DNA of 6,787 nt from Candidatus Collierbacteria bacterium CG_4_9_14_3_um_filter_43_16 (GCA_002789895.1 PFUC01000048.1:1-6787); one strand, 5' to 3'; counted from the stretch's first letter, positions 1 to 5,849 are shown. Numbers and translations: made by a program. The notes: generated by a model from the letters alone, not told the origin.

Positions 1-5
1 AAAAA

Positions 6-143
6 ATGATGGAAGCCAAAAGGACCACCAAAAGAAGAGGGAGAGGGCTTTCTGGTCTATTGGATAAAGTAAAGGACTTGATGGCTTTGACAGGTCTTGT
101 ATATTTGGTCCTCTTGGAAGCAGTTTTTTTGCGGGCAGCTTGA
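6..143 (+). CDS. small basic/hydrophobic ORF, or C-terminal end of a gene entering from the left
   Basis: A 45-codon frame starts at the tandem ATG codons at 6 and 9 and ends at TGA 141-143. The first ~14 residues are very basic (KRTTKRRGRG). A hydrophobic stretch follows (LMALTGLVYLVLLEAVFL, about residues 25-42) that could be one membrane segment. The frame is also open to the left edge, so this may be only the tail of a longer protein; no ribosome binding site can be judged. Its stop lies five bases from the stop of the convergent minus-strand gene, a spacing typical of real tail-to-tail genes. I do not recognise a family. Confidence 0.35.
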   Translation: MMEAKRTTKRRGRGLSGLLDKVKDLMALTGLVYLVLLEAVFLRAA

Positions 144-148
144 GAAAA

Positions 149-556
149 TTAACGACTGAGGCCGTATTTGATTAGTGTTTGACGGAGAGAGGCTGGATCG
201 TGTTTGCTGATGTGATGTACATGTTCACCACTGAAATTTGTGGCGGACAGTTTATCATCTGCCTGACGACCAGACCAGACAATGACAAAAATGGGAATGT
301 GGAATTCATGGTACGCCATCAACGTTTCGGTGACAGTGACACCCCCGCCGTTCCAGACTATTCCGTAAAGCCCGAAACCCTTGATGTCACGAACGTTGGC
401 CATAAATTCAAGATAAGTGCGGACGTCTCCGTCCCAGCCGAGCGCATCTTCGTCTTCGGCACCATTTTGGATAGTAGCAACATATTTTGTTCCCGGATTA
501 ACGAAAGTGCCTCTCGTGAGACAGAAGTTGACGATATTATACCTTAGAAAAGACAA
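149..556 (-). CDS. LOG/SLOG-like Rossmann-fold protein, probably N-terminally truncated
   Basis: This 135-residue frame contains, at about residues 65-103, a strand-loop-helix-strand pattern: GIVW, then NGGGVTVTE, then a helix, then PIFVIVWSG. NGGGVTVTE resembles the PGGxGTxxE nucleotide/phosphoribose-binding signature of LOG (lysine-decarboxylase-like) and related SLOG Rossmann proteins, with Pro and the third Gly replaced. Known family members are usually about 180 residues or more and begin with a glycine-rich Rossmann strand that is not evident here. The only plausible start is TTG at 556, without a visible Shine-Dalgarno; the frame stays open to 622 without an ATG. It may therefore be a remnant cut off by rearrangement next to the rRNA gene. 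The gene is divergent from the 16S unit and convergent with the ORF ending at 143. The overlapping plus-strand frame (179-547) shows no domain pattern. The family call is tentative. Confidence 0.5.
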   Translation of the reverse strand: MSFLRYNIVNFCLTRGTFVNPGTKYVATIQNGAEDEDALGWDGDVRTYLEFMANVRDIKGFGLYGIVWNGGGVTVTETLMAYHEFHIPIFVIVWSGRQADDKLSATNFSGEHVHHISKHDPASLRQTLIKYGLSR

Positions 557-609
557 AAATGCAGTTATGGGATAAACGTGGAAGATGGATGTTATTTGTG
601 GTGATGTTG

Positions 610-618
610 TGATAAAAT
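610..618 (+). promoter_or_regulatory. candidate upstream rRNA promoter, extended -10
   Basis: TGATAAAAT fits an extended -10 element (TGn followed by a TATAAT-like hexamer). No convincing -35 hexamer lies 16-18 bases upstream (TGTTAT at 590-595 is weak). A transcript would start near 625, ahead of the 16S leader. Confidence 0.3.
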
Positions 619-659
619 AAGACTACCGATTTGGGTTTTCGGTCAGTGTTTTTCCTACA

Positions 660-697
660 AAAGGAGATCTGAAAAGATGCTCTTGCGGAGGTTCTAA
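660..697 (+). other. possible six-residue leader ORF with strong ribosome binding site
   Basis: AAAGGAG at 660-666 stands ten bases before ATG 677. The frame reads MLLRRF and stops at TAA 695-697. The Shine-Dalgarno is the best in the window, yet the frame is only six codons and lies in the rRNA promoter region. It could be chance. TGCTCTT at 678-684 inside it also matches the first seven bases of the boxA antitermination sequence of rRNA leaders, which may be the real reason for conservation. Confidence 0.2.
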
Positions 698-711
698 AGG
701 GCTGTTAAAAT
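683..711 (+). promoter_or_regulatory. candidate proximal rRNA promoter
   Basis: TTGCGG (683-688) and TGTTAAAAT (703-711) give a -35-like hexamer, a 17-base spacer to TAAAAT (706-711), and an extended -10 TGn. Transcription would start near 718, about 100 bases before the mature 16S 5' end. It is the best sigma-70-type match in the leader; together with the element at 610-618 it would make a tandem rRNA promoter pair. Confidence 0.45.
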
Positions 712-740
712 ATCCAAGCTCGTTAACAAGTGAAGCAGCA

Positions 741-765
741 AATAATTGAGCTGATTTCAATTATT
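741..765 (+). other. AU-rich leader hairpin
   Basis: AATAATTGA (741-749) and TCAATTATT (757-765) form a perfect 9-bp stem with a 7-base loop, followed by four T residues. It lies between the putative promoter and the 16S processing stem. It could be a leader structure or a weak pause/attenuator site. Confidence 0.4.
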
Positions 766-777
766 TTTTCGATAATT

Positions 778-806
778 TTTTGTCGTTTGAAGAGTGGTGA
801 GAGTGA
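778..806 (+). other. 5' strand of the 16S precursor processing stem
   Basis: These 29 bases pair with 5772-5800: 27 of 29 positions pair, including three G.U wobbles, with two G-G mismatches. The stem starts 15 bases before the predicted mature 5' end (821). Long helices joining leader and trailer are the usual RNase III substrate for releasing pre-16S rRNA. Here the helix would span the whole intron-bearing precursor of about 5 kb. Confidence 0.8.
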
Positions 807-1579
807 CGTAAAATTCAATTTTTTTTGAGAATTTGATCCTGGTTCAGGACGAACGCTGGCAGTGTACCTTAAGCATGCAAGTCGAACGGTGAAGCACTTG
901 GCCGCAAGGCCTTGTGTGGAGCAGTGGCAGACGGGTGAGGAAAGACAGGAATCTACCTTTTTGTGGGGAATAGTCCCGCGAAAGCGGGATTAATACCGCA
1001 TAAGTCCGCAAGGAGAAAGGCCTTAACCGGCCGCAGAAAGATGAGCCTGTTCGCTATCAGCTAGTTGGTAAGGTAATGGCTTACCAAGGCTATGACGGCT
1101 AGGGGGTGTGAGAGCACGGCCCCCCACAATGTTACTTAGACACGGAACATACATCTACGGATGGCAGCAACTGGGAATTTTGCACAATGGACGAAAGTCT
1201 GATGCAGTGACACTGCGTGTGGGATGAAGGCCCTCGGGTCGTAAACCACTGTGATAGGGGAAGAAATTTTGACGGTACCCTATTAGAAAGCGCCTGCTAA
1301 CTACGTGCCAGAAGCCTCGGTAATACGTAGGGCGCAAGCGTTGTCCGGATTTATTGGGCGTAAAGAGTATCGTAGGCGGTTTGTAAAGTATCGGGTTAAA
1401 GCCTGGGGCTCAACTCCAGAGATGCTCGATAAACTAACAGACTAGTGGGTGTTCGGGGTTGCTAGAATTCTTGGTGGAGGAGTGAAATCCATTGATATCA
1501 AGAAGAATACCAAAAGCGAAGGCAGGCAACTAGAACATTCCAGACGCTGATGAACGAAAGCTAGGGGAGCGAAAGGGAT

Positions 1580-2460
1580 TTTAACTAGTCCCATTACGTA
1601 GTAATGCGTAATTTAAGAACTGGCTATATCGGTGAAAGTCCTTGCAGTTTCGGTTTATCTTCGGATATACTGAGTAAGTGAGGAAAACACCGAGGGAAGT
1701 TTTTAGCTATAAGAAGAGTAAATTTTGTTTAAACAAAATTCAAAGGAGTGTTTTGATTGGAACAATGTTAGGAGATGGTGGTTTGAGATTTAGGGGAAAG
1801 AATTGTCGTTTGCATATTAAACATAGTCTTAAACAACTAAGTTTGGTAAATTACAAATGGCGTATTTTTGAACCAATTATTTCGATGAAAGTACGATGTT
1901 TTAGCCAAAAAGTCGGCATAAAAGACTACAACTTTGCCGAGTTTGTGACTTTAACCCATCCTATTTTTACCCACTATTACCAATTGTTTTATAAAAACAA
2001 CAAAAAGACAATCACCAATGAGGTGGCTGACACTATTGATCCTTTGGTACTTGCTGTCTGGATTATGGATGATGGCTCGGCAGAATATGCTGGTTTATCA
2101 ATCCAAACTCATAGTTTTTCTGAAGCGGAGGTAAGTTTACTTATCAAGGCTATTAAGAAAAATATTGGGATTCAGACCTCAAAGCGAATTAATAAAGGAA
2201 AATATATTATTTATTTTCCCTTTAGAACTTTGCAAGAGTTAAAAAGTAAGTTAGGCAAGTATATCTTGCCCGAGTTTGAATATAAATTTGTTCCTTATAG
2301 AGAAAAACCCCGTAGAGACTGTACGCCGGACTCCGATGAAAATCGGAGCATGATACAGTCCGATCTGTGCGGTAACGTACAGAGTTAATCAGAAATGATT
2401 AACCGCCAACTTCGGTTGGTTAGTAGTTTCGATATTTATCGAGATGAAAGTAACATTATG
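1580..2460 (+). mobile_element. group I intron at 16S position 788, with LAGLIDADG ORF
   Basis: The 5' splice site follows U1579. P1 pairs GGGAUU (1575-1580) with AGUCCC (1587-1592), placing the diagnostic U.G wobble (U1579.G1588) at the splice site. The terminal G is 2460, and exon joining restores GGAU-UAGA. P3 is probably CGGUG near 1630 with CGCCG (2324-2328). P7 is GACUGUA (2317-2323) with UACAGUC (2354-2360). P8 is CUCCGAU-GAAA-AUCGGAG (2331-2348). P9-type hairpins are GUUAAUCA-GAAA-UGAUUAAC (2384-2403) and CCAAC-UUCG-GUUGG (2406-2419). The endonuclease frame lies between the P4-P6 region and P7 and continues through the 3' core. The insertion point is in the 790 loop, which contacts P-site tRNA and IF3. 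The subgroup is not assigned. Confidence 0.93.
1678..2388 (+). CDS. LAGLIDADG homing endonuclease of intron 1 (two-motif)
   Basis: This 236-residue protein has two LAGLIDADG helices: LIGTMLGDG (26-34, acidic residue D33) and LAVWIMDDG (125-133, D132). That makes it a single-chain enzyme with a pseudo-twofold active site, most like the LAGLIDADG_2 type ('MDDG') of organellar and bacterial introns. It would cut intron-less 16S DNA at position 788 and drive intron homing; some relatives also act as maturases. The start is GTG at 1678 with no clear Shine-Dalgarno. The first residues (RKTPRE) are encoded by the conserved ribozyme block ending ACCGAGGGAA. The last ~28 residues, from PRRDCTPDS onward, are the reading of P7, P3, P8 and P9, and the stop TAA (2386-2388) is inside the P9 hairpin. 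Its closest relative in the window is the intron 2 protein. Confidence 0.93.
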   Translation: MRKTPREVFSYKKSKFCLNKIQRSVLIGTMLGDGGLRFRGKNCRLHIKHSLKQLSLVNYKWRIFEPIISMKVRCFSQKVGIKDYNFAEFVTLTHPIFTHYYQLFYKNNKKTITNEVADTIDPLVLAVWIMDDGSAEYAGLSIQTHSFSEAEVSLLIKAIKKNIGIQTSKRINKGKYIIYFPFRTLQELKSKLGKYILPEFEYKFVPYREKPRRDCTPDSDENRSMIQSDLCGNVQS

Positions 2461-2545
2461 TAGAGACCCCTGTAGTCCTAGCCGTAAACAATGAACACTA
2501 GCTATTTCCCGCAAGGGGAGTGGTGTAAGCTAACGCGTTAAGTGT

Positions 2546-2596
<51 letters not shown>

Positions 2597-2745
2597 AAAC
2601 GCACAATCAGCGTGCCATGTGGTTTAATTGGATACGAAACCTTGAACCTTACCTAGATTTGACATGTAACTGCAAATCCCTGGAAACGGGGACTCCTTCG
2701 AGGGTGTTACACAGCTGCTGCATGGTTGTCGTCAGTTCGTGTCGT

Positions 2746-3609
2746 GAGCTATCGCGACCTCTCGCAGTAATGCGAGATGAGAAATCCGACTCATATCGGT
2801 GAAGCCCTGTTGACTTTCGGTTTAACTTTGGGTTAAATGAAGTCAAATGGGTAATACCGAGGGAAGTCAGACTGACATTCGGCAAATTCTAATACGAAGG
2901 AATATTCATATATCTCTTTCGCATGATGAATTGTCGATAATAATTGGTTCTATTTTGGGGGACGCTTATGTTTACCCATTAGGAAAGGTTTGTTTTGAGC
3001 AATCAAGCAAACAAAGTGACTATTTGAACTGGAAATACACTTTATTAAAGAGATTAGCTTATCCAAAAATTGCTACCGTTTCACGTCTTGATAGACGAAA
3101 TGGAGTAATTTCAGAGAGCAAAAGATTCTTTTTGAGACAGTATTTTCGAAAGTTTAGAGAGTTATTTTATCCTGATGGTAAGAAGACCATCCCTATCCAG
3201 ATCCTAGAAAAGTGGTTAACTCCTCTTTCTTTAGCAATTTGGTATATGGATGATGGTCATCTAGAAAATCATAGGTATCCGACAATAGCGACCGAGAGTT
3301 ATCGACTGGAAGATTTGAACAAAATTATTTCTTTGTTGAAAAATAAGTTCAAATTGGACTGTTTGTTGAACGAAAAGAAAAAGAGACTAAGAATTAGAAG
3401 TAATTCAGTAAATCAATTTTTCAATTTAATCTTCAAATATATGCCAGAATGTATGAAATATAAAGGTCTTGACCCCGTAACGACTAGATTCCTGTTTAGA
3501 CAGGATGAAGATGGGTAGAGTAATCTATTTCCATAACACGTCGGCCCCTAACGCGAAAGCGAAGGGTGAAGGTATAGTCTACGTTTGAAGTAATGTTCAA
3601 ACATTGTTG
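2746..3609 (+). mobile_element. group I intron at 16S position 1078, with LAGLIDADG ORF
   Basis: The 5' splice site follows U2745. P1 pairs GUCGUG (2741-2746) with CGCGAC (2753-2758), with U2745.G2754 at the splice site. P2 is CUCGCA-GUAA-UGCGAG (2761-2776). The intron ends at G3609, and joining gives GTCGT-GAGGCGTCGGCTTAAG, matching the conserved 1078-1096 region in length. P5 is a bulged hairpin at about 2809-2844. P7 is GACUAGA (3482-3488) with UAUAGUC (3573-3579). CCUGU/ACAGG (3491-3504) is a hairpin between them. P9 is GUUUGAA/UUCAAAC (3583-3602). The endonuclease frame is inserted between the P4 region and P7, as in intron 1. The 5' exon pentamer GUCGU and guide GCGAC are the same as those of intron 4. 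Confidence 0.93.
2847..3518 (+). CDS. LAGLIDADG homing endonuclease of intron 2 (two-motif)
   Basis: This 223-residue protein has two LAGLIDADG helices, IIGSILGDA (32-40, D39) and LAIWYMDDG (129-137, D136), as in the intron 1 protein. Between and after them are long basic stretches (KRLAYPKIATVSRLDRR; KKKRLRIRS) suited to DNA contact. It would cleave intron-less 16S DNA at position 1078. The start ATG 2847 overlaps the ribozyme core: MGNTEG is encoded by the strand reading GGGTAATACCGAGGG, so the true enzyme may begin near residue 12. No Shine-Dalgarno is visible. The last ~15 residues (DPVTTRFLFRQDEDG) read the P7 strand and the adjacent hairpin. Gene and ribozyme are thus in register overlap at both ends. 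Confidence 0.92.
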   Translation: MGNTEGSQTDIRQILIRRNIHISLSHDELSIIIGSILGDAYVYPLGKVCFEQSSKQSDYLNWKYTLLKRLAYPKIATVSRLDRRNGVISESKRFFLRQYFRKFRELFYPDGKKTIPIQILEKWLTPLSLAIWYMDDGHLENHRYPTIATESYRLEDLNKIISLLKNKFKLDCLLNEKKKRLRIRSNSVNQFFNLIFKYMPECMKYKGLDPVTTRFLFRQDEDG

Positions 3610-4309
3610 GAGGCGTCGGCTTAAGTGCCGTAACGAACGCAACCCCTGGACTATGTTAAATATCCATAGTCGACTGCCTCGGTTTTTTCCGCGGAGGAAG
3701 GAGGGGATGACGTCAAATCAGCATGGCGCTTATATCTAGGGCTACACACATGGCGTAATGGGTGGGACAACGGGATGCCAAGGCGCGAGCCGGAGCTAAT
3801 CCTTATAAACCCATCCTCAGTTCGGATCGCAGGCTGCAATTCGCCTGCGTGAAGGGGAGTTGATAGTAATCGCGGATCAGCATCACCGCGGTGAATACGT
3901 TCTCGTTTCTTGTACAAATAATATGCGCCTTCCACTTTCATGTTCTAGAGGGTGTAAATCCCCCTACAGATAAACAAGATCTGTAAAGCGAAATAACAGA
4001 CACTGTCCGGTGACGGAAGTGTTGGAGGGTTAAAGTAGCAGTTTTTAGCTTGAAGTTTTAACGGTTTTTTACATTGTCGATCCTACGTACAACTGGAGAA
4101 GACACTTGTTAGAAAAATGTAAAAAATACATGGGCTCGAGATGAAAACAAAATGAAATGAAAGCACGAAGGGAGATCTAGTCTTGACTTTCGGTAAACTT
4201 TCGGGTTTACTTAAAGTAGGCAATCGGGTAACCAATTGCCGATTAAAGATTAGAAGTCTGCAGAGGTCGTAGTATTCCGATTTATCGGAAGAAGGACCGA
4301 ACTTGATTT

Positions 4310-4795
4310 ATGTTGCTTTCTGGTGAATATATTGCTGGTTTTGTAGACGGAGAGGGATGTTTTTCAATCACAATTGGAAAGCATCACACAACCAAAAACA
4401 GACTTGATCCAAGACTAAACTTTGAGATCGAGTTAAGGGGTGATGATAGAGAAGTTCTTGAAATGATTGCCGAAACTTTAGGTTGCGGCAGGATTTATGA
4501 ACTTAACTATGATCGTTATGGTTGGTATCCTCACGTCAAACTAAAAATCAGTGGAATTAAGGATATTGCTGAAAAGATAATTCCCTTTTTTCGAAAATAT
4601 TCTCTTTTTGCAAAGAAGCGTTTTTCTTTTGAAATCTTTTGCCAAGCGGCTAAGGTTTTTGAAGATAAACAACATCTAACCAAAGAGGGAATAGAAAAAT
4701 TAATTTACCTGAAAACACAGATGAATAAATATTCATCTAGATCAAGCATTCGCCAGGGTGCGGGAAAACCGCGTGCCCGGCGAGAGGAAAGTTGA
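4310..4795 (+). CDS. single-motif LAGLIDADG homing endonuclease of the group II intron
   Basis: This 161-residue protein has one LAGLIDADG helix, YIAGFVDGEGCFSI (residues 7-20, acidic residue E15), of the LAGLIDADG_1 type seen in I-CreI-like enzymes; such proteins act as homodimers. The body has the alternating strand pattern (NFEIELRG, YPHVKLKISG) and C-terminal helix expected of the fold. The start ATG 4310 lies nine bases after the domain III sequence, exactly where an intron-encoded reverse transcriptase would normally begin. No Shine-Dalgarno is obvious. The last ~14 residues (RQGAGKPRARREES) are the translation of domain V, and the TGA stop (4793-4795) is within the domain VI stem. No reverse transcriptase motif (YxDD) is present. 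It presumably targets intron-less 16S DNA at position 1395. Confidence 0.93.
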   Translation: MLLSGEYIAGFVDGEGCFSITIGKHHTTKNRLDPRLNFEIELRGDDREVLEMIAETLGCGRIYELNYDRYGWYPHVKLKISGIKDIAEKIIPFFRKYSLFAKKRFSFEIFCQAAKVFEDKQHLTKEGIEKLIYLKTQMNKYSSRSSIRQGAGKPRARREES

Positions 4796-4822
4796 TGCAG
4801 TGATGTATCAATCTATTCCAGA
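4750..4822 (+). ncRNA. group II intron domains V and VI
   Basis: Domain V (4750-4783) is exactly 34 nt, the canonical length. The lower stem is UCGCC/GGCGA, then A4755 unpaired, then GGGU/GCCC; a 2-nt bulge (G4773, U4774) precedes the upper stem GCGG/CCGC, capped by GAAAA. The catalytic triad position reads CGC (4751-4753) rather than AGC; CGC is known in group IIC. Domain VI pairs GGAA (4786-4789) with UUCC (4816-4819) and UUGAUGCA (4792-4799) with UGUAUCAA (4804-4811) around a GUGA loop. A4815 can be drawn as a bulged A eight bases from the intron end, a possible branch point, but alternative pairings exist. Confidence 0.75.
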
Positions 4823-4926
4823 ACACTGCCCGTCAAGTCAACAAAGTCAGTAGTGCCCGAAGTGGGTATCCCCAACCGCAAGGAAGGGACCTCCTAAGGT
4901 AAGACTGGCGATGGGGGCTAAGTCGT

Positions 4927-5650
4927 TTGCGCATATTGCGCGTTGCGACCTTAGAGAGTAATCTCTCTGAAAAATCTCGCTGTATCGGTGAAGCCTAACA
5001 TTTCGGTTTATCTTCGGATATACTTGAATTATGGTAATACCGAGGGAACCTTTTTCTGAGACATCAGAATCAGGACTCCGTAGAGACTACACGCGAGCGC
5101 CACAAATATCAAAAGCTTATATTGTTGGTATCCTTCATGACGCTACCGAAAGAAAAACAACTTTTAGGGTTTCACAAAAATCTAAAGAGTTTGTCGAAAT
5201 GGTAGCTAGTGGAATTAGAAGTTTGGGTGGAAATGCCTGGACTTATAAAGAAGGAAGTACCCGAAATGTATATATTGTTGAATTTTCTAAATCTTTTCTT
5301 AAAGGGTTTGAGATTCGATCTGAAAAAGATAAACAAGATTATGTCAGAGGATACTTTGATACCGATGGGGGAGTCGCAAAGAGCACAAAAGTTAGATTTT
5401 ATATCTACTTTTGTCAGAAGGACTATAAAGATTTGGATCAAGTGAAGAATTATCTGGAAGAGATGAAAATTTCTTGCGGAGTAATCCACAATCCAAGCGT
5501 AAATGTAGATCCTGAATACTGGAGATTTTTTGTAAAAGCTAAGTCTTATGTAGATTTTGTACAAAAAATTGGCTCTTGGCACCCAGAAAAAGCTAAATAT
5601 TTGGGGATGAAGATATAGTCCGTACCCGTAGAAATACGCGGAAAGTTACG
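4927..5650 (+). mobile_element. group I intron at 16S position 1498, with LAGLIDADG ORF in P8
   Basis: The 5' splice site follows U4926. P1 pairs GUCGU (4922-4926) with GCGAC (4945-4949), with the U.G wobble U4926.G4945; the P1 loop contains a further GCGC/GCGC stem (4929-4941). P2 is AGAGA-GUAA-UCUCU (4953-4966). P5 includes a 24-base block (5001-5024) identical to intron 1 (1648-1671). P7 is GACUACA (5085-5091) with UAUAGUC (5614-5620). The terminal G is 5650, and joining restores AAGTCGT-AACAAGG. The ORF lies between the two P7 strands, in P8, a different location from introns 1 and 2. U1498, the last base before the intron, is in the decoding region of h44 and is the RsmE methylation target in E. 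coli. Confidence 0.94.
5031..5618 (+). CDS. LAGLIDADG homing endonuclease of intron 4 (two-motif)
   Basis: This 195-residue protein has two degenerate LAGLIDADG helices: YIVGILHDA (30-38, D37) and RGYFDTDGG (106-114, D112). The second (YVRGYFDTDGGV) resembles LAGLIDADG_3/intein-type endonucleases rather than the 'MDDG' proteins of introns 1 and 2. It would target 16S DNA at position 1498. The start ATG 5031 is inside the ribozyme core: the first ~26 residues (MVIPREPFSETSESGLRRDYTRAPQ) read P4, P6, P7 and P3, and the folded enzyme probably starts near ISKAYIVG (residue 26). The TAG stop (5616-5618) is part of the 3' P7 strand UAUAGUC. Ribozyme function and translation stop therefore depend on the same bases. 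No Shine-Dalgarno was found. Confidence 0.9.
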   Translation: MVIPREPFSETSESGLRRDYTRAPQISKAYIVGILHDATERKTTFRVSQKSKEFVEMVASGIRSLGGNAWTYKEGSTRNVYIVEFSKSFLKGFEIRSEKDKQDYVRGYFDTDGGVAKSTKVRFYIYFCQKDYKDLDQVKNYLEEMKISCGVIHNPSVNVDPEYWRFFVKAKSYVDFVQKIGSWHPEKAKYLGMKI

Positions 5651-5694
5651 AACAAGGTATCCGTACTGGAAGGTGCGGATGGATCACCTCCTTT

Positions 5695-5771
5695 CTAGGA
5701 GTATAGGACTGCACGAGTCCGATGATAAAACGCCACACTATTGGTAGATGAGTGTCTAAATACAATCTACC
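5695..5771 (+). other. 16S trailer with two hairpins
   Basis: Between the mature 3' end and the processing stem lie two perfect hairpins: GGACU-GCACG-AGUCC (5706-5720) and GGUAGAU/AUCUACC (5743-5749 with 5765-5771). The second abuts the processing stem directly. No gene is seen in this stretch. Confidence 0.6.
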
Positions 5772-5800
5772 TGACTCTTGCCACTCTTGAGACGACAAAA
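5772..5800 (+). other. 3' strand of the 16S precursor processing stem
   Basis: This is the partner of 778-806 (27 of 29 positions pair). Its position about 77 bases after the mature 16S end implies that a 3' trailer is trimmed after the initial cut. Confidence 0.8.
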
Positions 5801-5818
5801 CCGTTGCTTTGCTTGTTT

Positions 5819-5837
5819 GGGCGGGAAGACCCCGCCC
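5819..5837 (+). repeat. GC-rich palindrome
   Basis: GGGCGGG (5819-5825) and CCCGCCC (5831-5837) form a perfect 7-bp stem with a 5-base loop. There is no following T tract, so it is not itself a classic terminator. It may assist the terminator just downstream or be a dispersed intergenic palindrome. Confidence 0.55.
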
Positions 5838-5849
5838 CTACACAGAGAC

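Larger units (their letters stand above)
3916..4822 (+). mobile_element. group II-like intron at 16S position 1395, with LAGLIDADG ORF
   Basis: UUGUAC (3910-3915), the last six exon bases, is perfectly complementary to GUACAA (4087-4092), an EBS1-IBS1 pairing that fixes the 5' site after C3915. The expected group II 5' motif GUGCGCC appears as AUGCGCC only at 3923, leaving seven extra 5' bases (AAATAAT). Domain I continues with CUAGAGGGUGUAAAUCCCCC from about 3954. The domain III signature GCAGAGGTCGTAGTA (4259-4273) and GAAGGACCGAAC (4290-4301) matches the sequence usually found just before a reverse transcriptase ORF. Domain V is 4750-4783 and domain VI 4786-4819. The 3' site before A4823 follows from exon continuity. 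No group I P7 pair was found. Subgroup IIB-like is my inference. Confidence 0.85.

Noticed and set aside
179..547. Plus-strand ORF of 122 residues
   Set aside because: It overlaps the minus-strand LOG-like frame, has no recognisable domain pattern, and looks like its shadow.
1155..1337. Minus-strand ORF of 60 residues
   Set aside because: It lies wholly within a 16S exon and is the reverse reading of rRNA.
3651..3941. Minus-strand ORF of 96 residues
   Set aside because: It is antisense to the third 16S exon; rRNA conservation explains the open frame.
3916..4822. Intron 3 as a fourth group I intron
   Set aside because: No P7 strand pair and no U.G wobble at the exon boundary were found, and the intron does not end in G at the junction required by the 16S sequence. 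Group II domains III, V and VI and EBS1 fit instead.
5172..5582. Other-frame ORFs within the intron 4 endonuclease gene (both strands)
   Set aside because: They are shadows of the LAGLIDADG reading frame, which has clear motifs.
5819..5837. GC palindrome as the 16S terminator
   Set aside because: It lacks a following T tract; the hairpin at 5856-5869 with TTTTTT is the better terminator.
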